Assembly (NCBI RefSeq): GCF_041916735.1
Contig: NZ_JAYRYY010000016.1
DNA: 64,000 bases
Reading direction: 5' to 3' (one strand)
Origin: Zoogloea sp016790385
GTDB taxonomy: Bacteria; Pseudomonadota; Gammaproteobacteria; Burkholderiales; Rhodocyclaceae
A program made the translations under genes and the position numbers. The notes under the pieces are model-generated. The model worked only from the letters and a program-made list of their open reading frames with translations, had not been told where the DNA came from and made no database searches. Shown piece after piece: positions 42,779 through 51,472 of the stretch (position 1 is its first letter; every line of letters starts with the position of its first letter).

Positions 42779-43650
42779 TGGTCACGCCGACCCGCTACCC
42801 CCTGGCCATCGTCGGGGCCGGCGCCCTCGGCCTGCACTTTGCCGCCGGCCTGGCTGCGGCGGGGCCGGTGGCGTTGGTGGCACGCAATGGGCTGCGGGCG
42901 GACGCGCTGCGTGCCGGGGTGCAGGTGGGTTCGCGGTGGTTTGTGCCCGAGGTTTTCGCCCCAGGTGCGCTCCCCGAAGCCGACTGGGTGATTGTGCTGG
43001 TGAAGACCGGTGACACCGCCGAGGCCGCCCGCACCGCCCTGGCGCTGCGGCCGCGGGGCGTGCTCTCCTTGCAGAACGGGCTTGTCGAACCGATCCTGCG
43101 GGCCGCGTGCGCCCAGGTGCCGGCCGGCCAGGGCATCACCACCGAAGGGGCTTTCCGGGAAGGTGCGAGGGTGCAGCCCGCCGGGGCCGGCGAAACCCTG
43201 CTGCCGCCGGGCTTCGAGGCCGTGGCCGAACGTCTGGCGGCAGCAGGCTTCCGTGCCCGGATCGAACCCGCTATTGCCGCGGCGCGCCTCGCCAAACTAC
43301 TCGTGAACGTGGCCATCAACCCGCTGGCGGCTTTGTTCCGGGTGCCCAACGGAGCCTTGCTGGCGCCTCCCCACCGGGTGCTGCTGGAGGCCCTGGTGCG
43401 CGAAGCGTGGCCGGTGCTGCGCCAGGCCGGGCTGGATCTGGACGAGGACGCGGCGCTCGCCCGCGTGGTGGCCGTGGCGACGGCCACGGCGGGCAACCGG
43501 GCTAGCATGTTGCAGGATGTGCTGGCGGGCCGGCGCACCGAAATCGACGCCATCACCGGCGCGCTGCTGGCCATGGCCGAGGCCGGTGGTGTCGAGCTGC
43601 CGACTCACCGGGCAGTGTTCACCCTGGTCCGGCGCCTTGCCCCGGGTTGA
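42778..43650 (+). CDS. panE: 2-dehydropantoate 2-reductase (ketopantoate reductase)
   Basis: 290 residues. The NADPH site is IVGAGALGLHFAAGLA. The ketopantoate-family segments are DWVIVLVKTGDTAEAA, VLSLQNGLVEPIL, KLLVNVAINPLAALF, the active-site Lys in the latter, and SMLQDVLAGRRTEIDAITGAL. It makes pantoate for coenzyme A. Its ATG shares one base with the protease stop. Several paralogues of this family exist, so the specific substrate is probable rather than certain. Confidence 0.87.
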   Translation: MVTPTRYPLAIVGAGALGLHFAAGLAAAGPVALVARNGLRADALRAGVQVGSRWFVPEVFAPGALPEADWVIVLVKTGDTAEAARTALALRPRGVLSLQNGLVEPILRAACAQVPAGQGITTEGAFREGARVQPAGAGETLLPPGFEAVAERLAAAGFRARIEPAIAAARLAKLLVNVAINPLAALFRVPNGALLAPPHRVLLEALVREAWPVLRQAGLDLDEDAALARVVAVATATAGNRASMLQDVLAGRRTEIDAITGALLAMAEAGGVELPTHRAVFTLVRRLAPG

Positions 43651-43743
43651 GTGCATGCCGGCGCGAACAGGGGCGTTTCCTGGGTTGGGCTTTTACGGGC
43701 GGGCGTTCCGGTATTTGGTGTGAGGTTGGCCGGGATTTTCCCA

Positions 43744-43767
43744 CGGCCGGGTTTGCACACCCGGCCG
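43744..43767 (+). terminator. Hairpin after panE
   Basis: CGGCCGGGT and ACCCGGCCG form a perfect nine-pair stem around TTGCAC, about 90 bases after the panE stop. It closes the core transcript before the prophage remnant. Confidence 0.65.
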
Positions 43768-44054
43768 ACTGCCCTGCGCTGCTCGGCGGGGTCGGAACGG
43801 GCTTCTCAGATACACCGAGCCCCTGCGGAAATGGGGTCAAGCACTGGCCGCTGATCACCTGCATTTCCTCTCCCCTCTGGCGTGCCGACTGGAGGTGATG
43901 ACGGGCGGAAAGAGGGCTTCGCATGTCTGAGCCCGTAGGGTGAAGCGCGGCGCGAAAACTCAAGCCGGAATTGTGAGATAAGTGGAGAGGTCAGCGCCGC
44001 AGCGATACGAAAAGAAATTCAGCGCGGCTAAAACAAAGTCGCAGACCACCCCCT
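43768..44054. other. Left junction of the prophage remnant
   Basis: About 290 bases with no gene. No copy of the phased repeats seen at the right side (55363-55435) is evident here, and I could not define an attachment duplication. Composition changes from GC-rich core to more balanced phage-like bases near 43930. Confidence 0.35.
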
Positions 44055-47000
44055 TCAGCCCTGCATCCTGCCACGCTTGAGAAGCTGCATTCTGATGTGC
44101 CTATCCATGGCCGCAGCCACGTCAGGAGAGGCCTGGACAGGGAAGCTACCTCCGCCCGGAATTGCCATGTTGATCGGCTGCAGCGCTGGAGCCGCCGCTT
44201 CACGGACAATCGGAGACGGGATGGCCAGCCGATCAACAAGTCCCCCAACCACGCCACCATCGGCAAAGCGTGGCAGCTTGCCGCCGAGCAGGGCGGATCG
44301 AAGCGCGTAGATCGCATGGTGGCCCCCTGCAGCACGTACCTCCGCCGCAGTGATCACATGCTCACCATTACTCAACAATGCGGGGATCGAATCAGACGTA
44401 GCTGTACCGGCACCGAAGATCGGCCCGCCAGTGGCCCGTGCCTGGGGGGCAGCAGCCCCGGCAGGAAGATCCTGGGTACTCGCTGCAACACGGATCGCAA
44501 AAGTAGCATTTGCGAACGCCTGGCGCACGGTTTCGACTGCGGTGTTGACTGACTCGGTGTCGATCTCGGCTTTCAGCTTGATCGACTCGCTCTGGCTGAC
44601 TTTCGCAATCTCAGCCGTCAATCCCTTCAAGCTCTCGACAAGAGATTGATAGGTGGCCTTCTGCTCCTCGGCGGCTGCAGACGCTTCCTCTCTCTGAGAT
44701 TTCAGCAGAGAGTCGGACTCTTCACCGATACGCTGCAAGTTACCCACGGCCTCTTGCCGCATGGCCTTCTGGTCAACGCCATCCCCGGAAACGTTGGCCA
44801 ATTCGTTGGCCACGTTCTTCTGTCGCCCAAGAAGCTCAAGCTGCTGGGGCTTGTCCCCTTTCTTGGCTGCCTCGGCCTCTTCGTCGCGCAGCCGCTGCAT
44901 CTCCTCACGAAGGCTATCAGCCTGCTGGCTGGGAGTCATGTCCCGCCTCTTGATCGAACTGATAGAGCTTGCCGTGTCGAGCCGGTTCGTCGCGATCTGG
45001 CGATCCAACTGGATGACTTGCTGAGCGTAGCTCTTGTAGGCGTTGAGCGCTTCGCCTGCCCGGCCGACCAGCGCACTTTGCGCCTGGCGAAGGATCTCGA
45101 TGCGCTGCTGAGCCGTTGCGCGCTCCACCTCGGCAATCTGCCGGGCTGCATTCGCCTCCAGGCGCACAGCCTCCTCGGCATTGCGCCTACGGCGCTCAAG
45201 GCCGCCGTCAAGAAGTTGCGCCTGCAACGTTGCCAGGTTCTTTTCCTGTGCTGCGATCTTTTCCAGATCAGCCTTCAACGCGTCGCTCTGGGAGCTTCCC
45301 TCGGGAGCCGTCGCCCGCGGGGAGGACATGAGCGCCTTCCTCTGCGCCTCAAGATCAGCGCGCGACCTCTGGATCTGCTCAAAGCGCTTGCCTTCAGCCT
45401 CCTCCGCCATGTCGGATACGGCCTTCGAAGCAGCAAGCGCTGCATCCCTGTCCGACACGATCATCGCGCGCTTTTTGTCGGAGACCTGCTGAGCCAGGCT
45501 GATCTGCACGTTGGCCTGGCTGGCGACTTGAATGGCCTCGGCCTTGATGCCCGCGGCCTGATCGGCAGACATCGCACGCGTATCCCCCTTCAGCTCCGCC
45601 GTCACGCGCGCCAATCCTGTCGCAAGCTGCATGGAAACGCGCGCCTGTTCCGCTGTGACCATAAACGCAGCAGCAGCCCTGTCGGCAGCCGTCTTCATGC
45701 CAGCCACCCGGGACTCCAAGGCCTTGGACTCAGCAAGCGTCCTGGCCTCCACGGCTGCGGCCATGGTTGAAGCCAGTGCAGCGTCACTTCCCTTCGACTG
45801 TGCAGCCTCCAGGCTTCCGATCAGCGCATTCAGATCGGCAGGCGTCTTGGCTGACGACAGCAGGTTGTCCAAGGCAGCCTTGATCTGCCCATAGCTGAAC
45901 ACCAGCTTTCCCTCCCCGTCCACGGTCCGCTCCACGAAGGCCGCATAGGACTTGTCGAACGCCTCCAGCGCATCGGCCTGCTTCTTCTCGATCAACTCCC
46001 CTCGGACCGGCGTGAGCGTTGCCACGCCAAGGGTCGATTTTTCCAGCGTGAACGGTGTCGGCTTGGCCGTCTTTACCTGCAACCGCTCCAAGGCCTGCTC
46101 AGCCTGAGTGATCTCCTCCATCCACCGCTTCAGGATGGGAGCACTGGGGGTTTCAAGGGACATACGCGCGTAGGCGTCACGCAGTCGCTCAATGGCGGCC
46201 TCCATCTCCTCGGCCTTCTGCGCCCGTTGCGCCTCACTCATTCGGTCGGAGAACTCGCGGACCTCGCCGGTCAACGCCTTGAGCGCCTTCTCCGCGCCCG
46301 GAAGAACGTTGTCTGAACCATTCGCCAAGGCAGCCATCAGGCCAACGGTTGCTGCGGCCGCAACCCCTATCGTTACCCCGACCGGCCCCGTCGCCACAGC
46401 CAGGCCGGCCAACATACGCACGGCGGAAGTCGCAGCGACTGCAGTCAGGCCGGCCCCCAGGGCCGCCACGCCGGGCACCAGCACATTCACATTCTCCGAC
46501 GCGAAGCGAATACCCTGGGCCAGCGCTGCACTCGCGCCAGATCCTGCGTCAGCCTGGCCAACATAGATTTGCACCGAGTTGCCCAGCGTTCTCCAGGCCT
46601 CACTCAGGCGCAGCGGAGCCTGCGCGCTCTCCGCAGTAAGTCGATCCGACTGGCTCAACAACGCGGCGATAACCTGCTTACTCGTCAGCGCACCCTGCTC
46701 CCCCAGTTGCTTGAGCTTCGCCTGAGGTACCCCCAGGCCATCGGCCAGCGCCTGAGCGAGGCGGGGTGCCGCCTCCAGAACGGCATTCAACTCCTCCCCT
46801 CGCAGCGTCCCCGCACCAATGGCCTGGGCAAACTGCAGATTGGCACTCGCCGCTTCCTGAGCGGTGGCCCCCGACAATCTGATCGCCTTGCCGACCAGAT
46901 CCGTCACCTTCAAGGCATCTTCCTGAGCAAACCCAAACTGCCGGACCGCGCCGGACGTCCGCACATACAAGGAGCCCACCGCTGACAGCTCCTGACCGTT

Positions 47001-47627
47001 CAGCGCTGCCACCCGCTGAACACCAACCTGCCCAGCCACGAATTCCTCACTGGTGGCCACCGACAACTTGATGCGGCTATTTAGCGCGCTGTACTGATCG
47101 ACCAGGCTCGCCACCTCACGCAGCGAACCAATCCCCACGGCCCCCGCCGCACCGGCAGCCACCGTGCGAAGCGCCATGCCAAGGCTCACCGTTTCCCCGG
47201 TGAGATCACGAGACTGATTGCGTAGTGCGGCCCAACGAGCCGCCAACGACCCTGAACTCTGCTCCAACCCAACATGAGCGGCCCGCGCGGCGTCAATCGC
47301 CGAAGCGTTCTCACGCAGCTTCTGCTGTTGCGCATGAGCACCATCGCGGACGCGGAGATAGGCTGCCTTGAGCTCGTCCGCCTTCTTCACCGCCGCATCG
47401 AATGCCGCTCTCTGCGCGGCGGCAGGCGCCTCTGTTGCACGCAGCTCAACGGCCAGATTCCTCACGCTTGCCTGAGCAGAGGTCCACGCCTGTTTGGCGT
47501 CTTCCACACCCCGCCGCATCGTTCCATAGGTCTTCAGCGCAGCCTCTCGACTACGCTCAAGGCTGTCGATCAGGCTTTTCGCATCGCCCGTAAGCCGGAA
47601 GCTCAGCTCAGTATTCTTGGATGACAT
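44055..47627 (-). CDS. Phage tape measure protein
   Basis: 1190 residues. The tape-measure N-terminal domain (about 150-360) includes REVASLVDQYSALNSRIKL, LNGQELSAVGSLYVRTSG and GTLRGEELNAVLEAAPRLAQ. Two hydrophobic patches follow (about 380-440), then a very long helical coiled coil rich in Ala, Gln and Glu, and a C-terminal glycine-rich end with GPIFGAGTATSDSIPALLSNGEHVI. Such proteins set tail length and are injected with DNA. The frame is intact. It is last in the minus-strand cluster, downstream of the tail chaperone by about 78 bases. Confidence 0.9.
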   Translation of the reverse strand: MSSKNTELSFRLTGDAKSLIDSLERSREAALKTYGTMRRGVEDAKQAWTSAQASVRNLAVELRATEAPAAAQRAAFDAAVKKADELKAAYLRVRDGAHAQQQKLRENASAIDAARAAHVGLEQSSGSLAARWAALRNQSRDLTGETVSLGMALRTVAAGAAGAVGIGSLREVASLVDQYSALNSRIKLSVATSEEFVAGQVGVQRVAALNGQELSAVGSLYVRTSGAVRQFGFAQEDALKVTDLVGKAIRLSGATAQEAASANLQFAQAIGAGTLRGEELNAVLEAAPRLAQALADGLGVPQAKLKQLGEQGALTSKQVIAALLSQSDRLTAESAQAPLRLSEAWRTLGNSVQIYVGQADAGSGASAALAQGIRFASENVNVLVPGVAALGAGLTAVAATSAVRMLAGLAVATGPVGVTIGVAAAATVGLMAALANGSDNVLPGAEKALKALTGEVREFSDRMSEAQRAQKAEEMEAAIERLRDAYARMSLETPSAPILKRWMEEITQAEQALERLQVKTAKPTPFTLEKSTLGVATLTPVRGELIEKKQADALEAFDKSYAAFVERTVDGEGKLVFSYGQIKAALDNLLSSAKTPADLNALIGSLEAAQSKGSDAALASTMAAAVEARTLAESKALESRVAGMKTAADRAAAAFMVTAEQARVSMQLATGLARVTAELKGDTRAMSADQAAGIKAEAIQVASQANVQISLAQQVSDKKRAMIVSDRDAALAASKAVSDMAEEAEGKRFEQIQRSRADLEAQRKALMSSPRATAPEGSSQSDALKADLEKIAAQEKNLATLQAQLLDGGLERRRRNAEEAVRLEANAARQIAEVERATAQQRIEILRQAQSALVGRAGEALNAYKSYAQQVIQLDRQIATNRLDTASSISSIKRRDMTPSQQADSLREEMQRLRDEEAEAAKKGDKPQQLELLGRQKNVANELANVSGDGVDQKAMRQEAVGNLQRIGEESDSLLKSQREEASAAAEEQKATYQSLVESLKGLTAEIAKVSQSESIKLKAEIDTESVNTAVETVRQAFANATFAIRVAASTQDLPAGAAAPQARATGGPIFGAGTATSDSIPALLSNGEHVITAAEVRAAGGHHAIYALRSALLGGKLPRFADGGVVGGLVDRLAIPSPIVREAAAPALQPINMAIPGGGSFPVQASPDVAAAMDRHIRMQLLKRGRMQG

Positions 47628-47705
47628 GGGAGGTGGAATGGCACGTTGGGTTGAGGGAGCGCCGTCTGGCGCTGCGCACTTCGAGCGTCATTGCGCCCGA
47701 GTCGC

Positions 47706-48056
47706 TTAAGCGGCTGGCTCGGCTTTCGCGGGGGAAAGAGTCGGCCGGCCGATATCAAGGATGCGTTCACGCAAGTCGAACCAGGCGGAATTGATCTCCT
47801 TGGCCACATCAACAACCTGGCGCAGCTTGGAAGGGCCAATTTTGTCGAGCTGCTCCATCGTCAAGCTCGACACGCGCACCAGATCCGGAAGCGTCAGATC
47901 CTTCAGCAGCAGCGCGTCAATCAGACCAAGCTGACCATCTGCTTTGACTTCAGCGAGCCACTCACGAATCTCGCGGACCGTCAGCTCCCGCACCGTCACG
48001 GCCAGCGGTGAATCAGAACCTTCATTGAGCACAAGGGTGGAGGTATTGGCGTACAC
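47706..48056 (-). CDS. Phage tail assembly chaperone-like protein
   Basis: 116 residues. Position directly before the tape measure gene and content (LAVTVRELTVREIREWLAEVKAD, then mostly helical) match the Mu gp41-type chaperone. In many tail operons a frameshift product links chaperone variants. I do not see a clear slippery heptamer with a continuing frame here. The start at 48056 gives MYANTSTLVLNEGSDSPLAV. Confidence 0.65.
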   Translation of the reverse strand: MYANTSTLVLNEGSDSPLAVTVRELTVREIREWLAEVKADGQLGLIDALLLKDLTLPDLVRVSSLTMEQLDKIGPSKLRQVVDVAKEINSAWFDLRERILDIGRPTLSPAKAEPAA

Positions 48057-48071
48057 GGACTTTCCTTTCGT

Positions 48072-48833
48072 TCAGAATTTGAGATGCAACTTCACACCCT
48101 TGGCACGCAGGAACCCTTCCTCGGCCTTGGCGCTTATCGTGTGCAGATCGGGCTGGAGTTGCTTGTCGAGATGCGAAGAATAGAAGCGCATCCCATTTCC
48201 CCAGGACGAGTGAGGGCCATCCGGGCCGCGCAGATACCGGATCATCGGAAGGTCGATATCGATACTCAACGGGCCGTAGAAGCACTCAAATTGGCGCTTG
48301 TCACCCCCCAGCCGGGCGAGCCCCATGAGACGAACATAGCTCTCGCGCAACTGCATGGCAGCAGAGAGGTATTCCTCATAAACGCACTGGCTCTCCTCCA
48401 GGACCAACGCTCCCAGCAGCTTCGGCTGCTGCCCTGTCAGCGCAGCAAGGTTCTGGCGAGCAGCATCAAGCCGCTTGGACAAGCCGGCCACCGCCTGGCG
48501 GCACTCGCTCTCCTGCAGCTCGGCCCGCACCTTCTGGGTTACCGCATCCACCCGGGCGGCCTCTTGTTCCTGGTCCAGCGCGGCCAGCGCCTCCCGCCCG
48601 GTCTCTCCGATAGCGATGCGCGCCAGCAAAGCCTCTCGGTGGGCATCCATTTCGCTCAGATCCGGCTCGCTGCGCTTGAGCTGCTCTGCAGAATCCGTCT
48701 GCTCCTTAATCGCCCGCTCAAGACGAACAACCTCGTTTTGCGCCGCGAACAGCTTTTGTTGAAATACCAGCACCGCGGCAAGTGCCGGGGCGCAGCCTCC
48801 CGAAGCCGGGGAAATTGTCACTTCGTTGCTCAT
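48072..48833 (-). CDS. Coiled-coil phage-region protein, unknown
   Basis: 253 residues. Residues 20-150 form a predicted coiled coil with Glu, Gln and Arg heptads (LFAAQNEVVRLERAIKEQTD, QNLAALTGQQPKLLGALVLE). The C-terminal third is globular with aromatic motifs (KRQFECFYGPLSIDIDLPMI). I do not recognise a family. It is 15 bases upstream of the chaperone start and so is in the same transcript. In Mu-like phages this position normally holds tail tube genes, which this does not resemble. Confidence 0.65.
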   Translation of the reverse strand: MSNEVTISPASGGCAPALAAVLVFQQKLFAAQNEVVRLERAIKEQTDSAEQLKRSEPDLSEMDAHREALLARIAIGETGREALAALDQEQEAARVDAVTQKVRAELQESECRQAVAGLSKRLDAARQNLAALTGQQPKLLGALVLEESQCVYEEYLSAAMQLRESYVRLMGLARLGGDKRQFECFYGPLSIDIDLPMIRYLRGPDGPHSSWGNGMRFYSSHLDKQLQPDLHTISAKAEEGFLRAKGVKLHLKF

Positions 48834-48901
48834 GGGTATGTCCTTATGAGTTTCCGCCGCACTGGCGTCATGGATAAAATAGCCAGGTCTGCGAGCGCTG
48901 C

Positions 48902-49342
48902 TCAGCCTGGGTTATTCGCGATTCTCTTGACAGTCGAATCAGAGATACCGAACTCACGGGAGAGCATCCTGCGCAGGGAACGAGTCGTCATGCCCTGACT
49001 AAGCAATTCGTCATAGCGGGCAATAATTTTCTTGTTCCTGATCCGCAAGTAAGCCGCACTACATCTCGGAAAATAGAGCTCGCAGCCGCCCCAGGTCTTC
49101 ATGATCTTGTCGGCCTTCTCTTCACCAATCACATCCGACCACTCCCTATACCAATCGCTGTGACGGGTTCTCGATACACGCCACTCACAACCGAACAGCT
49201 TGGCCTCCATCAACTGATAGACCGCATCAAGGCCAATCATGTCCGCCAACTCACGGACAATGCTGGGGAGATCCTCGGCGGGAGAAATCATCGGCTCCGC
49301 GCTATCGGCCGGGGTATTACTGGAGGTGTCCACATCAGTCAT
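48902..49342 (-). CDS. Mor-family transcription activator
   Basis: 146 residues. The Mor/C-type core is DLPSIVRELADMIGLDAVYQ ... GCELYFPRCSAAYLRIRNKKIIARYDELL. The C-terminal helix-turn-helix is MTTRSLRRMLSREFGISDSTVKRIANN. In Mu, Mor activates the middle promoter and C the late ones. The usual early-region location is lost here, and the gene lies between portal and tail genes. Regulation of the downstream tail genes by this protein is possible. Confidence 0.85.
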   Translation of the reverse strand: MTDVDTSSNTPADSAEPMISPAEDLPSIVRELADMIGLDAVYQLMEAKLFGCEWRVSRTRHSDWYREWSDVIGEEKADKIMKTWGGCELYFPRCSAAYLRIRNKKIIARYDELLSQGMTTRSLRRMLSREFGISDSTVKRIANNPG

Positions 49343-49364
49343 TGCTCAGTTCCACAAAAAAACT

Positions 49365-49553
49365 TCAGGCGACCTCGAAGGCATGCTGTTCAATCTTCAA
49401 ATCCAGGCTGGGGCGCCCACCCTTCCAACGCCGAGATGTCACTAACCCGTCACCCACGGGACAGACATCGCTGCACACATCCAACGTAACCGGTGTATAA
49501 ACTGCTACACGCCACGAACGCCCCTTTGAATAGGGGTTGAGTGCTCCGGACAA
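49365..49553 (-). CDS. Possible small protein between portal and Mor genes
   Basis: 62 residues from a TTG. The body SWRVAVYTPVTLDVCSDVCP is beta-like with paired cysteines, and the tail is RPSLDLKIEQHAFEVA. No family recognised. It fills the only gap between two genes on the same strand. Support is weak and rests on position and open frame. Confidence 0.3.
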   Translation of the reverse strand: MSGALNPYSKGRSWRVAVYTPVTLDVCSDVCPVGDGLVTSRRWKGGRPSLDLKIEQHAFEVA

Positions 49554-49601
49554 GTCTTGGCGCGCTACGGCCGTTTAAATCAGCCGAGCCCTATCCCGTC
49601 T

Positions 49602-50741
49602 TCACCCATCATGGAGATCCCCAGCCTGGTATCCATACGCACGGCGCCAATAGGCGTTCGTGAAGCGGGCACCGGCACTGTGGTTCGAGCTGTCCCGGGC
49701 GGCCTGCAGCACATCCCGTGCTTCCTGATCCCAGAACTTGAACAGCGGCGCGGGGCCACCTCCCCAATTGAGATCCACGATCCACCGGATCAGCTTGTTC
49801 AATTCCGCCGCGACCAGGCTTGCGTCACCATCCCGGATCGACTCGGCCACCGTGAGCCCCGCGGTTGCACTGGCCAGGTTTGAATCCGCCTCAGTCGTTT
49901 GGTTGGTGCCGGTGAGGGCGATACTCACCTCGCTCCGACAGAACATCACCAGGCGCTCGTAAAGATCGGCGCTCGCCTTCTTCGAGTCAGACTCCAGCGG
50001 CGCCACGCTGCCATCGTCCGGAATCGTGCCCACGCCGTCCTGAATCAAGCGGTCCAGGGAATCCAGCAGCTCATCGTGTTCCTGTTTGGTTGCGGTACGC
50101 GGCAGCTTCCCGATCATGAAAGTCCCGCCAAACTTCTCAACAAAGCGGAGCCAGAACTTCATCCCGCCCTTCTTGAAAACGATGGGCCAATAGCACATTG
50201 AGAGATCGGCAAAGCCATACGGGTTGTCGTAGGTCGCATCCTGGCGCGGCAGCAGGAATTTCCGATCAGGCAACAGCTCTCCCTGCACCTGGTCCTCCCG
50301 CGTCTTGAAGCGAAGGCGGTTCTCGCTGTCAAAACCAAACCACTCCGGCGGCTTGGCCACCACGTCGCCAGGGGCCCACAGGCGGCCCACGGTCTTCCAC
50401 GTCACTTCCATCGGCTGATAACCGTAGAGCACCGCATCCAGGGCGTTCCCGATCAGGCGATCCATCGGAAGATCCCGGAGCATGTCCCGAACCGACTGCA
50501 CAACCCGGGCAGGGGCCTGCCGATCATCCAGGCCGCTCTCCAGCGCCTTCACCGCGCTCTTGCGCCGGCGAATACACCCACCCACATGCCCATCAATCCG
50601 CATATCCCGATAAGTCTGGATGCTCTTGCCTTGCAGGCGAAGCACCTGATCAGGGTTCGGCAGCACCATCCCCGCAAAGCGAAAGTCAGGGCTACGCTCC
50701 CGCGTTGCGATCTCCCGAAGGAGCGAATCGCTATTCCCCAT
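49602..50741 (-). CDS. Phage portal protein, DUF935 (Mu gp29-like), short
   Basis: 379 residues. The family signature is TYRDMRIDGHVGGCIRRRKSAVKALE. Further features are NALDAVLYGYQPMEVTW, FLLPRQDATYDNPYGFADLS, GGMKFWLRFVEKFGG and SIALTGTNQTTEADS. Mu gp29 is about 510 residues, so about 130 C-terminal residues are missing and the end (GYQAGDLHDG) looks like a deletion boundary. The start is preceded by a small coupled frame rather than its own ribosome binding site. Portal proteins form the dodecameric DNA entry ring. Confidence 0.85.
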   Translation of the reverse strand: MGNSDSLLREIATRERSPDFRFAGMVLPNPDQVLRLQGKSIQTYRDMRIDGHVGGCIRRRKSAVKALESGLDDRQAPARVVQSVRDMLRDLPMDRLIGNALDAVLYGYQPMEVTWKTVGRLWAPGDVVAKPPEWFGFDSENRLRFKTREDQVQGELLPDRKFLLPRQDATYDNPYGFADLSMCYWPIVFKKGGMKFWLRFVEKFGGTFMIGKLPRTATKQEHDELLDSLDRLIQDGVGTIPDDGSVAPLESDSKKASADLYERLVMFCRSEVSIALTGTNQTTEADSNLASATAGLTVAESIRDGDASLVAAELNKLIRWIVDLNWGGGPAPLFKFWDQEARDVLQAARDSSNHSAGARFTNAYWRRAYGYQAGDLHDG

Positions 50742-50829
50742 GGCGTTTGGCGCTATCTCCAGCCAACATCTCAGGCATAAAAATGCCCTCGCTCACAACG
50801 CGCTTGGCCTTATTGGTGAAGTGCGGCAT
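50731..50829 (-). CDS. 32-residue leader ORF coupled to the portal gene
   Basis: The peptide MPHFTNKAKRVVSEGIF continues to ...AKRHGE and ends at 50731, overlapping the portal start codon (CATGGGGAATAG carries both). It has a strong ribosome binding site, AGGAG, six bases before the ATG at 50829. The portal gene's nearest GGAG is too far from its own start. This fits translational coupling. Confidence 0.45.
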   Translation of the reverse strand: MPHFTNKAKRVVSEGIFMPEMLAGDSAKRHGE

Positions 50830-50943
50830 CGAACACTCCTGTTATTTCGAAATGGTGCGGATTGGCCGCGCCTGGCATTGGCTACCGGGAATAGGCCTCT
50901 ATTTCCTTCCATTTCTCAATAATAGCGGCGCTGGGGATGGATC

Positions 50944-50971
50944 ACCCCCATATGGGGATACCTATCCCCCC
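50944..50971. promoter_or_regulatory. Nested palindromes upstream of the portal gene
   Basis: CCCCATATGGGG (50946-50957) is a perfect 12-bp palindrome, and GGGGATA-CC-TATCCCC (50954-50969) shares its right arm. The two alternatives cannot form at once, which suggests either a two-state RNA or adjacent dimer sites. They lie about 120 bases upstream of the leader ORF. Confidence 0.4.
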
Positions 50972-50984
50972 GGCCACAAATAAC

Positions 50985-51013
50985 AAAGGCCAACCGGGTG
51001 AGGGTTGGCCTTT
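50985..51013 (-). terminator. Terminator after the 143-residue phage-region gene
   Basis: AAAGGCCAACC and GGTTGGCCTTT form a perfect 11-pair stem with a seven-base loop, 28 bases after the stop at 51041 on the minus strand. The transcript then reads TTTGTTATTTG, a usable U-rich tail. Confidence 0.75.
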
Positions 51014-51040
51014 CGCAAAACGGGGTGGCTCAGTGCGCGA

Positions 51041-51472
51041 TCAGATGCGCCCGACGTGATCCTCAGAGGGCGCCATCGGGATAGGCACAACAACGTCTCC
51101 GGCTTTGTCCTCTCCTACCACCCCCGCCTGTCCATAAAGCCGTGCCCCCATCTCATCAAGAAGCGCCCGGGAATCGGCCATCAAAATGGCCGCCACCGAG
51201 GCAATCGAACGGCCCAAATCGTCATCCTCGTTACTGAATGACGAGGCGGCATAGGCTTCAAGCATGTGCTCCGTGAGGCTATAGCGAAACTGTGCCTGCT
51301 CATACAGTTCGCTCCCCGACGCCGAGGCGTCGAAGTACATCACGTTCTCGGTCGACATCTGGGACTCCCGGGCGAGCGGCCGGAAGGTCTTGACGATGGC
51401 CTGGTCGCCCGTCGGTTGCGAATCGCCGCCCATGGCCGGCGCAGCACCCTTGCTCTTCAGTCTGGCGCTCAT
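51041..51472 (-). CDS. Phage-region protein, unknown
   Basis: 143 residues. The middle has MSTENVMYFDASASGSELYE and SLTEHMLEAYAASSFSNEDD, followed by a helical segment. No family assigned. Its start overlaps the DUF3102 gene stop (ATGA), and a terminator follows. Confidence 0.6.
   Translation of the reverse strand: MSARLKSKGAAPAMGGDSQPTGDQAIVKTFRPLARESQMSTENVMYFDASASGSELYEQAQFRYSLTEHMLEAYAASSFSNEDDDLGRSIASVAAILMADSRALLDEMGARLYGQAGVVGEDKAGDVVVPIPMAPSEDHVGRI

Noticed and set aside
43651..44054. Left prophage end matching the phased repeats at 55363-55435
   Set aside because: CCGGGATTTTCC near 43732 is only a loose match, with no phasing or duplication.
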